This document shows positions 45,584 through 54,181 of a stretch of DNA of 64,000 nt, one piece after another (within the stretch, counting starts at the first letter, position 1; the number at the start of each line of letters is the position of its first letter). The DNA is from Microbacterium gorillae (GTDB lineage Bacteria > Actinomycetota > Actinomycetes > Actinomycetales > Microbacteriaceae), in assembly GCF_000826185.2 (NCBI RefSeq), contig NZ_LN648874.1:62001-126000 (forward strand), read 5' to 3'. The translations under genes and the position numbers were made by a program. The notes under the pieces are model-generated. The model was not told the origin of the DNA and did not search any database. It was given only the letters and a program-made list of their open reading frames with translations.

Positions 45584-46728
45584 TCCTCAGTGACGCTGAT
45601 GGCGGTTCCCGGAGGCGGGCTGGTCTTGGCGTCCTGAGCCGGGAAGACGACCTTCTGGATGATGATGATGACGCTCGCGGCCACCGGGACGGCCACCAGA
45701 GCACCCAGGACGCTGCCGAGCGCGGCGCCGGCCACGGCGGCGATCACGACGACCGCCCCGGGGACGGAGACAGCCTTGTTCATGATGCGTGGGCTGATGA
45801 CGTATGCCTCGACCTGCATGTAAACCAGGTACCACACACCGACCACGATCACGGGCCACATCGGGCCGTTGCTGACGAGGGCGGCGACCAACACGATGCC
45901 GGTGTTGATGATGGACGCCGAGAGGGTTCCGACCAGGGGGATGCATGAGCCGATGAACGCGATCATCGCCATCAGTGCGGGGACGGGGGCGCCGACGATC
46001 AACATCAGGATCAGGGTGCAGACGCCGTTGATGGCGGCGAGGCTGATCTGGCCGATGACGTAGCGGCCGACGGCGCTGGAGACGTCCTCGAGCAGGTCCG
46101 CGAAGCCGGCACGGCGGTAGGCGGGGACGAATCGGGCCGCCACGTGCTTCATGCTGCGCAGGGAGGCCATGAAGTACAGCGTCAGGATCAGGACGATGAT
46201 CACACCGGTCACGCCACCCGCGATGCCGGAGCCCACCTGGAGCACGCCGCCGCCGATCTTGCCCCAGTCCGCCTTGCCGAGGAAGTCGGTCACGCCCTTG
46301 AGTGCGTCCTGGATGGTCGAGCCGTAGCCCGCGAGCAGGTTCTTGTACCAGTCCGATTGGGTGACGTCGTCGATGAATTTCGGCAGGGTCTCCGTGAGGT
46401 TCGTGACCTGAGTGATGACGACCGGAACGATGGCCCAGATGATGCCGCCGAAGAGAATGAGCACGATCGCGACGACGATCGCGATGGCGGCCGGGCGGGG
46501 AACGAGCTTCTCCAGGCGCGAGACCACCGGATCCAGGCCCAGGGCGAGGAACAGCGCGATGCCCACGTAGACGAGGACCGTGACGAGCTGCTGGACCATG
46601 CCTCCGATGAGGAGGGCGACCAGGACGCCGAGACCGCCGAGCAGGCCGAGGGTGAACGGCTGGATTCGCATTCCGCCGCCGGTCGGCGTCGGTGTCGTGG
46701 CGCGCGCGCCCGTGTTCCTGACTTTCAC
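45580..46728 (-). CDS. AI-2E family membrane transporter
   Basis: 382 residues, about eight helices with a large central loop. LFLALGLDPVVSRLEKLVPR, the loop LTETLPKFIDDVTQSDWY, GSCIPLVGT and VEAYVISPRIMNKAVSVPGAV are typical of the YdiK/TqsA/PerM superfamily. GTG 46728 follows GGAGAG. Substrate unclear; many members are Na+/H+ or osmolyte exporters rather than AI-2 carriers. Confidence 0.9.
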   Translation of the reverse strand: MKVRNTGARATTPTPTGGGMRIQPFTLGLLGGLGVLVALLIGGMVQQLVTVLVYVGIALFLALGLDPVVSRLEKLVPRPAAIAIVVAIVLILFGGIIWAIVPVVITQVTNLTETLPKFIDDVTQSDWYKNLLAGYGSTIQDALKGVTDFLGKADWGKIGGGVLQVGSGIAGGVTGVIIVLILTLYFMASLRSMKHVAARFVPAYRRAGFADLLEDVSSAVGRYVIGQISLAAINGVCTLILMLIVGAPVPALMAMIAFIGSCIPLVGTLSASIINTGIVLVAALVSNGPMWPVIVVGVWYLVYMQVEAYVISPRIMNKAVSVPGAVVVIAAVAGAALGSVLGALVAVPVAASVIIIIQKVVFPAQDAKTSPPPGTAISVTEE

Positions 46729-46866
46729 GATCTCTCCTGTCCCCGTCCGCTCGCGGCGGTTACCCCTCGGGAGCCCAGCGTAGACGTGTTCCGGTCGCGG
46801 AATGGGAGCATCGCCGATGTCGGACGCCGCCCGTACCGTGGCATCAGGCCGGGGGAGAGGAGCCCG

Positions 46867-47160
46867 GTGGGCAGTACGAAGGTGACGGACGAGAAGCTCG
46901 AGCTCGTCCTGGCGAACATGGCGCCGTGCACGTTGCCGCAGCAGGCGTACGGTCACGCGCCGATCCACTGGGAGCGCCCGGGCAAGGCGGTGTGGGCGTG
47001 GGTCACGTGGCCGCACCGACCGGCGGAGCGCGTGAGCGCGTTCGCGGTGGGATGGAACGACCGCGTCGTGATGGTGCGGTGGGACAGTCCACGAGGCGAG
47101 GTGCAGACGGTGGTGTGGCGGGGTGCCGTCACGACCCGCAGCACATCGAGCAGGGGTTAG
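46867..47160 (+). CDS. Hypothetical protein, 97 residues
   Basis: GTG 46867 after GAGAGGAG, -10 TACCGT at 46834-46839. Soluble, with many Trp (HWERPGKAVWAWVTWPHR, GWNDRVVMVRWDSPRGEVQT). Unknown family. Its TAG stop forms part of the -10 box of the next small gene. Confidence 0.7.
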   Translation: MGSTKVTDEKLELVLANMAPCTLPQQAYGHAPIHWERPGKAVWAWVTWPHRPAERVSAFAVGWNDRVVMVRWDSPRGEVQTVVWRGAVTTRSTSSRG

Positions 47161-47163
47161 CAT
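47158..47163 (+). promoter_or_regulatory. -10 box for the 39-residue Cys-rich peptide
   Basis: TAGCAT ends 6 nt before ATG 47170, the spacing seen at other leaderless genes. Confidence 0.6.
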
Positions 47164-47169
47164 GGCGCC

Positions 47170-47289
47170 ATGAGCACTCCCGAGACCACCACTCCCGTGG
47201 CCGCTGCGCCGGCCGCCCCCATCCAGCTGAACCTGCTCGGCACCGACATCGACGCCGGTTCGTCGTGCTGCGGCGGTTCCTGCCAATGA
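47170..47289 (+). CDS. 39-residue peptide with CCGGSC C-terminus
   Basis: ATG 47170 to TGA 47289. A Thr/Pro/Ala-rich N-terminal half, then IQLNLLGTDIDAGSS and the ending CCGGSCQ. A leaderless -10 box lies in front and an 18-bp terminator begins 9 nt after the stop, so it has its own transcription unit. The Cys cluster could bind metal or be a modification/redox site. No family recognised. Too short for usual gene finders. Confidence 0.7.
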   Translation: MSTPETTTPVAAAPAAPIQLNLLGTDIDAGSSCCGGSCQ

Positions 47290-47297
47290 CGGCGAAT

Positions 47298-47337
47298 GTG
47301 AGAGGGCCGCGGATCGAATGATCCGCGGCCCTCTCAC
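47298..47337. terminator. Bidirectional terminator
   Basis: Perfect 18-bp stem (GTGAGAGGGCCGCGGATC and complement) with a GAAT loop, between the Cys-rich peptide (plus) and the MFS gene end (minus). A/U pairs extend the stem at both sides. Confidence 0.9.
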
Positions 47338-47348
47338 GTTGCTCCGGG

Positions 47349-48803
47349 TCAGTGCCCGGGGATGCCCTCGGGGCTGTCGTCCGGCTTGCGGACGAAGAAC
47401 GACAGCACGATCGGGACCAGCGACAGAACCGCCGCGATCAGGAACGCGCTGCGCGTGCCCGCCGCGCCGGCGGCGGTCCGACCCTCACCGGCGGAAGCAG
47501 CGGTGACGGCGGACATCACGGTCACCAGCAGAGCGATGCCGGCGGCACCGGCGACCTGCTGAACGGTGCCGACGACCGCGCTGCCGTGCGAATACAGCTT
47601 CGGCGTGAGCGAGCCGAGCGACGCGGTGAACAGCGGAGTGAACGACATCGCCAGTCCGATGCAGATCAGCGTCTGCGCGGCGCCGATCACGACGGGCGAC
47701 GTGGTCTCGGTGACGGTCGTGTAGAACCACAGCACCGCGGCGGCGATGATCGAGCCCGGGATGAGCAGAACCCGCGGCCCCTTCGCATCGTAGATTCGTC
47801 CGATCAGCGGGCCGAGCAGACCCATCGCCAGGGCGCCGGGAAGGAGGACCAGAGCCGCTTCGAACGGCTTCAGTTCGAGGACGTTCTGCAGGTAGAGCGG
47901 AAGCACCGTCAGCGCACCGAAGAAGGCCGCCGACAGGACGGTCATCTGAATCATGGTGATGGTGAAGTTGCGGGACAGGAAGACACGCAGATCCAGCAGC
48001 GCGTCGTCCCGCTGCTGCAGCACGAGCTGGCGCCAGACGAACAGGGCGAGCGAGATCACGCCGACCGTGAGAGCGATGATCATCGCGGTGGCGGAGCCAC
48101 CGGTGGACTCCGCCGAACCGAGCTGGCTGAGACCGAACACGATGCCACCGAACGCGAAGGCGGACAGGATCACGCTGAGGATGTCCAGCGGGGCGTGACC
48201 GGGCTCGCCGGTGTTGGTCATCCAGCGCCAGCCGGCGACGAGCGCGATGAGCGCGATCGGCAGCACGATGCCGAAGATCCAGTGCCAGCTGAGCGACTGC
48301 AGCACCAGCCCCGCCATCGAGGGGCCGATCGCCGGGGCGAGGGACATCACGATGCTGATGCGGCCCATGAATCGGCCGCGGGATTCCGCCGGGACGAGCG
48401 TCATGACCGTGGTCATCAGCAGCGGCATCATGATCGCCGTGCCGGAGGCCTGCACCACGCGGGCCGCGAGGAGGACCTCGAAACCGGGCGCGACCGCGGC
48501 GACCGCGGTGCCGACGCTGAACAGCGAGATCGCGGTGAGGAACACCGCGCGGGTGGTGAAGCGCTGCAGCAGGAAGCCGGTGGTCGGGATGACAACCGCC
48601 ATCGTGAGCATGAAGGCGGTCGTGAGCCACTGCGCCTGGACGGCGGTGATGCCCAGGTCCTTCATCAGGTGGGGGAGGGCGACGCTCATCGTGGTCTCGT
48701 TGAGGATCGCGACGAATGCGGCTGCGAGCAGCAGCCAGATCAGGCTGGATTCCTGGCGCGTGAGGGCGCGCGAGGCAGCGGTCGTCTGGACCGTGTCAGT
48801 CAT
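47349..48803 (-). CDS. MFS transporter, DHA2 / Lmr-like drug exporter
   Basis: 484 residues, about 14 helices. AILNETTMSVALPHLMKDL in helix 1 is the LmrB/EmrB style; TTGFLLQRFTTRAVFL and APAIGPSMAGLVLQ follow. ATG 48803 behind AGGAGA. Third DHA2 pump in the window and the only one without a nearby regulator. Confidence 0.92.
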   Translation of the reverse strand: MTDTVQTTAASRALTRQESSLIWLLLAAAFVAILNETTMSVALPHLMKDLGITAVQAQWLTTAFMLTMAVVIPTTGFLLQRFTTRAVFLTAISLFSVGTAVAAVAPGFEVLLAARVVQASGTAIMMPLLMTTVMTLVPAESRGRFMGRISIVMSLAPAIGPSMAGLVLQSLSWHWIFGIVLPIALIALVAGWRWMTNTGEPGHAPLDILSVILSAFAFGGIVFGLSQLGSAESTGGSATAMIIALTVGVISLALFVWRQLVLQQRDDALLDLRVFLSRNFTITMIQMTVLSAAFFGALTVLPLYLQNVLELKPFEAALVLLPGALAMGLLGPLIGRIYDAKGPRVLLIPGSIIAAAVLWFYTTVTETTSPVVIGAAQTLICIGLAMSFTPLFTASLGSLTPKLYSHGSAVVGTVQQVAGAAGIALLVTVMSAVTAASAGEGRTAAGAAGTRSAFLIAAVLSLVPIVLSFFVRKPDDSPEGIPGH

Positions 48804-48931
48804 GGGAGGTCTCCTGGTCGGAAGCGCGAGTGCGCTGGAAGAGACTAACCCCTGCCACCGACATCTCATTCCCACCGGTGTCGGCAGATGGACCTCTCGC
48901 GTCCGGACCGGGAACGTGGCACGATTCCGCC

Positions 48932-49567
48932 ATGTCTCCGTGGCACCATCAACCCCTCGTTCGTCTCGCTGTCGGGGCGGTCGTCGGCGCCATCTGCGCC
49001 GTCCTGCTCGTGCCCTTGTTCGGCGTCGCCGCGGCGGTGGTCGCCGGGTGGGGCGTGGCGGCGCTGGTGTACGCGGTGTGGATGCTGCTCGTGGCCTGGC
49101 CGATGGATCCCGAGCAGACGCGCACCCATGCACAACGGGAGGATCCCGGCCGGAGCCTGGCACGTGCGGTGGCGACGATCGGCAGTCTGGTCAGCCTCGT
49201 CGGGGTCGTGCTCGTCGTGGGACAGAGCCGAGGTTCGGCCGGATCGACGACCGATGCTCTCGCTGCGATCGCGGTGCTGAGCGTGGTCGCGTCCTGGCTG
49301 CTCATCCACACCGACTACATGATGCGGTACGCGAAGGTCTACTACGCCAAACCGATCGGCGGCATCGACTTCAACACGAAGGAGGAGCCGCAGTACACCG
49401 ACTTCGCCTACTTCTCCGTGGGGTTGGGAATGACGTACCAGGTCGCGGACACCAACGTGTGCACGAAGGAGTTGCGCAAGATCGTGATCGGACAGACCTT
49501 GCTGGCCTACCTGTTCGCGACCGTGATCATCGCCACGGTCGTCAACCTGGTGACGAGTCTCGGCTGA
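48932..49567 (+). CDS. DUF1345 membrane protein
   Basis: 211 residues, about five helices. DTDYMMRYAKVYY-like segment HTDYMMRYAKVYYA, then DFAYFSVGLGMTYQVADTNV, are the DUF1345 hallmarks. Function unknown. A weak -10-like CACGAT precedes the ATG. Confidence 0.85.
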   Translation: MSPWHHQPLVRLAVGAVVGAICAVLLVPLFGVAAAVVAGWGVAALVYAVWMLLVAWPMDPEQTRTHAQREDPGRSLARAVATIGSLVSLVGVVLVVGQSRGSAGSTTDALAAIAVLSVVASWLLIHTDYMMRYAKVYYAKPIGGIDFNTKEEPQYTDFAYFSVGLGMTYQVADTNVCTKELRKIVIGQTLLAYLFATVIIATVVNLVTSLG

Positions 49568-49717
49568 TCAGTCCTCGGTCGGGCCACCGATCGGGTCCGT
49601 CGGCACGGGCTCCGGAAGGATGCCGCCGAGGAGGGTCTCCTCCGGTGCTTCGAGGTTGTCCTCCGCGTGCTCCAGCGCCCGCTCGGCTTCGAACTCGTTG
49701 TGCTGCTTGTCGCTCAT
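49568..49717 (-). CDS. Small acidic protein, 49 residues
   Basis: ATG 49717 to TGA at 49568, abutting the DUF1345 stop convergently. Sequence is rich in Glu/Asp/Pro (HNEFEAERALEHAEDNLEAP, GILPEPVPTDPIGG). Weak GGGATGA site. No family recognised; coding supported only by clean composition and placement. Confidence 0.5.
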   Translation of the reverse strand: MSDKQHNEFEAERALEHAEDNLEAPEETLLGGILPEPVPTDPIGGPTED

Positions 49718-49770
49718 GCAGTCATCCCATCACGTGCCTTCGCGGCGGGGAAGAGGGGCTCCCGCTCTCG

Positions 49771-49980
49771 TCGGGTCAGGTTCGTTCGCTGGGGACGGGC
49801 TCGTGGATTGTTTGGTTTCGAAGGCCGGGTTGCGTTCTTGTTCGGTCCGGTTCTTTCGCCTGAGACGGGCTCGTGGATGGTGGCGTTTCGTACGGCGGCT
49901 TACGTTCTCGTGTGGTCCGGTTCTTTCGCTGGGGACGGGCTCGTGGATGGTGGCGTTTCGCAGGCCGACTCGCGTTCTCG
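49771..49980 (+). repeat. Three tandem 70-bp repeats
   Basis: Units 49771-49840, 49841-49910 and 49911-49980. GACGGGCTCGTGGAT recurs at exact 70-bp steps (49794, 49864, 49934), with GGTTCTTTCGC before it and a variable 25-nt tail. G/T-rich on this strand. Non-coding, in the 427-bp gap before the DUF222-HNH gene; the rest of that gap (49981-50073) holds no gene. Confidence 0.9.
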
Positions 49981-50073
49981 ACCCCGCGTGGGGCGCCCCG
50001 TTGAGCGGCCGTCAGCGAGACGAAACGCGGTGGCGAGCGTGGCGGGATGGGGGTGAGAGAAACCTCATCTCCA

Positions 50074-50119
50074 CAGGCTGAAATCTATCCACAGCCTGGG
50101 ATATTCAACGTCGAATGTC
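50074..50119. promoter_or_regulatory. Two inverted repeats upstream of DUF222-HNH gene
   Basis: CAGGCTG (50074-50080) pairs with CAGCCTG (50092-50098); the loop holds TATCCACAG, resembling a DnaA-box core. Then GATATTC (50100-50106) pairs with GAATGTC (50113-50119, one mismatch). The -10-like TAAAAT is at 50132-50137, close to ATG 50145. Confidence 0.5.
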
Positions 50120-50144
50120 GGTGCCCCGGCGTAAAATATGGGTT

Positions 50145-51536
50145 ATGAACACGACGATGGAACGGACCCGGGAAACGATGGCTCACGCCGTCGCCGACCT
50201 CCGCTCCATCCTCACCTCCGGCACCCTCGGTGAGGCGTCTCGGGAGGACGTTCTCGGGTTCGCGATCAGCGTCGGAGACATGCTCCGGCAAGCCGAAGCC
50301 GCCGCGATTGAGCTGACCGGTGTCATCGAGAAGCGCTCCGCTACGGCGGAGCGCTTCGACGTTTCCTCCGACTGCCGCAGTGCGAACGAAGTCCTGCAGC
50401 GCACCACCGGTGCCGCCCCCACCACCGTCAAGCGATGGAGTCGCCTGGCCGCGACGATCAAGCCCGCCCGGGTGTTGTCCTCGGGTGAGGAGAAGCCGGC
50501 CGAGTTCCCCGCGCTCCGTGAGGCGCTCACCACAGGGGCGATCGGCGCGGACGGGCTGGAGGCCGCGACCCGGCCCTTGCGGGAGATCAAGGACCGCGTC
50601 AACGCGACTGATCTCGCGGAGGTCGACGAGGTTCTCGCCGCGATGACGACGACGACCGGTGCTCCGGTGATGTGCGACACGCTCCGGGATGCTTCCCTCC
50701 GTTTGGCCACCGACCTGAACATCACGGGTGCCGAGGATGAAGAAGAGAAGGCATTCCGGGGCCGGGCGCTCCGGCTCGGCGTCAAGCGCAACGGGCTCGT
50801 CCCGATCACCGGTCAACTCGTCCCGGATGTGGCCGGTGCACTGTCGGTCCTGTTGGATTCGATCAACAACCCCCACGGCCAACCCGCGGGCGTGAAGTTC
50901 CGACCGTCGGACGAGTCCGACGAGAACGCGGATGTGCGGAGCATGGCGCAACGCAACCACGACGCCCTCGGCACCATCCTCGCCGCCGTTCCGAACGCAC
51001 CGGACATGCCGACGAACGGCGGCGGGGCACCGGTGCTGGTGATCCACGCGACCGAAGACACTGTCCGTGCCGGTGAAGGCTGGGCCACGATCCCTGGGGC
51101 CGATGCGACCGGCACCGATGTGCCGGTCCCGTTCGCCGCGGCGAAGCACGTCGGATGCGGTGGCACCATCCAGCACCTCACCACCGCCCCCAACGGACGG
51201 ATCGTGAAGCTCACCATCGACAAGCGGGTGTTCAGCACCGACCAACGGCGTGCGATCAGCCACCGCGACCGGTCGTGCGTGGTCCCGGGATGCCACACCC
51301 CGGCCCGGTGGTGTGAGATCCACCACGTGAAGGAATGGTCCAGGGGCGGTGAGACGGATGTCGATAACGGGGTGCTGATCTGCTGGCACCACCACAGATT
51401 CATCGACCGCATGGGCTGGGACATCCGGATGAACGACGGCGTCCCCGAAGTCCGTCCACCGGACTGGATCGACCCCACACAATCCTGGCAACCTACGGGC
51501 CCGCGGGCCGCGGGCCGGCCGAAGCGGGGTGCGTGA
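50145..51536 (+). CDS. DUF222 / HNH endonuclease protein (13E12 type)
   Basis: 463 residues. The DUF222 helical domain covers about 20-300 and the C-terminal HNH zinc-finger nuclease about 365-430: CVVPGCHTPARWCEIHHV, WSRGGETDVDNGVLICWHHH. The family is multi-copy in many actinobacteria and is suspected of behaving as a selfish element; members in M. tuberculosis (REP13E12) serve as phage attachment sites. Long Thr/Asp-rich middle. Leaderless start likely. Confidence 0.9.
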   Translation: MNTTMERTRETMAHAVADLRSILTSGTLGEASREDVLGFAISVGDMLRQAEAAAIELTGVIEKRSATAERFDVSSDCRSANEVLQRTTGAAPTTVKRWSRLAATIKPARVLSSGEEKPAEFPALREALTTGAIGADGLEAATRPLREIKDRVNATDLAEVDEVLAAMTTTTGAPVMCDTLRDASLRLATDLNITGAEDEEEKAFRGRALRLGVKRNGLVPITGQLVPDVAGALSVLLDSINNPHGQPAGVKFRPSDESDENADVRSMAQRNHDALGTILAAVPNAPDMPTNGGGAPVLVIHATEDTVRAGEGWATIPGADATGTDVPVPFAAAKHVGCGGTIQHLTTAPNGRIVKLTIDKRVFSTDQRRAISHRDRSCVVPGCHTPARWCEIHHVKEWSRGGETDVDNGVLICWHHHRFIDRMGWDIRMNDGVPEVRPPDWIDPTQSWQPTGPRAAGRPKRGA

Positions 51537-52131
51537 TGTCCGGGGAGAACTCCGCCCGCACGGCGCCCACCGCGCCCGCCACACTTCGACCCGCTGACGC
51601 TCGCATGAGGATCGGGACAGGGAACCACGTCGAGAACATGACCGGCGCAATGGCAACCCCTTCACGAACGCGCGCCGGCAACCAAAGCCGAGCAGACGTC
51701 CACCGTCCCCAGCCGAAAGACCCGACCACGCCGGAACGCGACCCGCACCGCACGGCGGCACCCGCCACTCACCCCGCGACGCTTCGGCCCGCCGGCGCTC
51801 ACGTGACGAGCAACGAAAACGAGACCGACGCGATGGCAACCACCCCGCGAACGCGACCCGGCGACGCGACCCGATCCGCGCCGGACGGTCTGAAGCCGAA
51901 AACCCAACCCCGCCGAAACCCGCAGCGCCGAACGGAACGCACCAACCGCACCCCCAGCGCACCCGACCCGACCACCCCGACATCAGCGCGCCGACGCGTG
52001 AACCGAACCACCCCGACAACCCGTGCCGTCTTAAGCCGTAAGAACGCGACAACGCTGGAACGCGACAAGCGCACCCCCGCCACCGAACCCGCCGTGCCCG
52101 GCTGCAACGCGCTGATGCCCCACCGCGGTCC
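51537..52131 (+). repeat. Low-complexity, imperfectly repeated gap after DUF222-HNH gene
   Basis: A 600-bp C/A-rich stretch. CTTCG-C-CCCGC-GCGCTC recurs (51584 and 51782) and ATGGCAAC recurs (51650 and 51833), giving two degenerate units of about 190 bp. An open frame of 204 codons runs through it, but the product (Arg/Thr/Pro only, no fold) and lack of initiation signals argue against coding. Confidence 0.6.
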
Positions 52132-52143
52132 TAGGCTGGCGAG

Positions 52144-54153
52144 ATGAGCATGGGCATGGGTATGGGAGGCGGACGCGGCGGCGGATTCCGCGGCGTGGAT
52201 GCGGAAGCGCAACGCAAGGCCAACGCGACCGCCCCGAAGATCGCCAACCTCGGTCAGCGAGTGCTCACCCTGTTCCGTCCCTACCGCGGCAAGATCGTCA
52301 TCACGATGGCCCTCGTCCTCATCGGCGCGGCCCTCGGCGTCATCCCGGCATTGCTCGTCCAGCGCGTGTTCGACGATGCTCTCTTCCCCAGCGGCGGCTC
52401 GCCCAACCTCCGTCTGCTGCTCATCCTCGTGCTGACCATGATCGCGCTGTTCCTCCTGAGCGCCGTGATCGGCGTCGCCCAGACCTGGTACACGTCAACG
52501 GTCGGCAACAAGGTCACCGGCGACCTCCGTGTGCGGCTGTTCGAGCACCTCCAGGCGATGGAACTCGGCTTCTTCACCCGGACGAAGACCGGCGTCATCC
52601 AGTCCCGCCTGCAGAACGACGTCGGCGCGGTCTCGAGCGTGTTGACCAACACCGTCACCTCGATCCTCGGCAACACCGTCACCGTCATCGCGTCCGTGGT
52701 CGCCATGGTGCTCATCGACTGGCGCCTGACACTGCTCGCGGTCGTCCTGATGCCGATCCTGGCGTTCGTCCAGCGCCGCGTCGGCCAGGTCCGCGCGCGC
52801 ATCGCCGGCAAGACGCAGGAGTCGCTGAGCGAGCTGTCCGCAATCACGCAGGAGACCCTGAGCGTGTCGGGCATCCTGCTGTCGAAGTCCTTCAACCGTC
52901 AGCGCGCTGAGTCCGGCCGCTACCGCAAGGAGAACGACAACCAGATCCGGCTCCAAGTGCAGCAGGCGATGAGCGGCCAAGGCTTCTTCGCGATCGTCTC
53001 GGTGATCATGGCCTCGGTGCCGGCCGTCATCTACCTCGTCTCCGGATACCTCATCACCGGCGGCGCGGAGATCACCGCCGGCACGATCGTCGCGTTCACC
53101 ACCGTGCAGGCCCGCCTGCTGCAGCCCCTGATGGGCCTCATGCGCGTCGCTCTGGACGTGCAGACCTCCGGCGCCGTGTTCGCCCGCATCTTCGAGTACC
53201 TGGACCTCAAGCCGGCGATCACCGACGCCCCCGACGCCATCACGGTGGCCGACGCCCCGGGGCCTCTCGGCCGCATCGAGTTCCGCGACGTCACCTTCCG
53301 ATACCCGGACGCCGCGGCGGATGCCCGACCCACCCTGGATGGAGTTTCCTTCGTCGCCGAGCCCGGTCAGAACGTCGCGTTCGTCGGTCCGTCCGGTGCA
53401 GGTAAGACCACCGTGCTCTACCTTGCGCCCCGGATCTACGAAGCGGAGTCCGGGTCTGTGATGTTCGCGGGGGAGGACGTCAAACGCCTCACGGCTGAGT
53501 CCATCATCGACAACATCGGCATCGTGTCGCAGGAGACCTACCTCTTCCACGCCACGATCCGCGAGAACCTCAGCTACGCCAAGCCGGACGCCACCGAAGA
53601 CGAGATCGTCGCGGCCTGCAAAGCGGCGAACATCCACCACGTCATCGAGAGCTTCGAGCAGGGCTACGACACGATCGTCGGCGAGCGCGGCTACCGCCTC
53701 TCCGGCGGCGAGAAGCAGCGCATCGCCATCGCGCGCGTCCTGCTGAAGGATCCGCCCGTGATCCTCCTCGACGAGGCCACGAGCGCCCTCGACACCGTCT
53801 CCGAGCGCGTCGTGCAGGAGGCCCTCGACGAGGCGTCCCGCGGCCGCACCACCCTCTCGATCGCCCACCGCCTGTCCACCGTGATCGGCGCGGACATGAT
53901 CCACGTCGTCAAGGCCGGCCGGATCGTCGAGTCCGGCACGCACGACGAGCTGATCGCGCTCGGCGGGCTCTACACGGAACTGGCGGCGCAGCAGCTCGAA
54001 GCGTCCCGCATCCTGCACGAGGACGTCCAGGTCACCCGCACCGTGGAACGTGCTCCGGACCGGGCTCCGTTCGAGGAGGACCCGGACGAACTGGTGGGGC
54101 ACCTGCGCCGCCGCCTCCCGGCTTTCGGCGGAGAGCCGGACGACGCCATGTGA
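52144..54153 (+). CDS. ABC transporter, fused permease-ATPase exporter
   Basis: 669 residues. Met/Gly-rich start, six helices (about 50-340), then the ATPase: Walker A GPSGAGKT (415-422), Q-loop Q463, signature LSGGE (about 519-523), Walker B VILLDEA (about 538-545), and the H-loop in SIAHRLS. Homodimeric type I exporter resembling MsbA/BmrA; C-terminal 60 residues are an acidic extension. Leaderless box TAGGCT at 52132-52137. Confidence 0.95.
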   Translation: MSMGMGMGGGRGGGFRGVDAEAQRKANATAPKIANLGQRVLTLFRPYRGKIVITMALVLIGAALGVIPALLVQRVFDDALFPSGGSPNLRLLLILVLTMIALFLLSAVIGVAQTWYTSTVGNKVTGDLRVRLFEHLQAMELGFFTRTKTGVIQSRLQNDVGAVSSVLTNTVTSILGNTVTVIASVVAMVLIDWRLTLLAVVLMPILAFVQRRVGQVRARIAGKTQESLSELSAITQETLSVSGILLSKSFNRQRAESGRYRKENDNQIRLQVQQAMSGQGFFAIVSVIMASVPAVIYLVSGYLITGGAEITAGTIVAFTTVQARLLQPLMGLMRVALDVQTSGAVFARIFEYLDLKPAITDAPDAITVADAPGPLGRIEFRDVTFRYPDAAADARPTLDGVSFVAEPGQNVAFVGPSGAGKTTVLYLAPRIYEAESGSVMFAGEDVKRLTAESIIDNIGIVSQETYLFHATIRENLSYAKPDATEDEIVAACKAANIHHVIESFEQGYDTIVGERGYRLSGGEKQRIAIARVLLKDPPVILLDEATSALDTVSERVVQEALDEASRGRTTLSIAHRLSTVIGADMIHVVKAGRIVESGTHDELIALGGLYTELAAQQLEASRILHEDVQVTRTVERAPDRAPFEEDPDELVGHLRRRLPAFGGEPDDAM

Positions 54154-54181
54154 CCCGTCCGGTCGTTGACCCGGGCGCGCC

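Noticed and set aside
47162..47173. Three-codon ORF ATG GCG CCA TGA overlapping the Cys-peptide start
   Set aside because: Lies inside the predicted -10/start interval, so it would not be transcribed.
49771..49980. Possible CRISPR-like array
   Set aside because: Only three contiguous 70-bp units, no regular spacer of constant length, and no cas genes.
50085..52052. 655-codon minus-strand frame over the DUF222-HNH gene
   Set aside because: Product is low complexity and antisense to a clear DUF222-HNH gene.
51533..52147. 204-codon plus frame after the HNH gene
   Set aside because: Thr/Arg/Pro-only sequence lying on imperfect repeats, no start signals; treated as repeat DNA.
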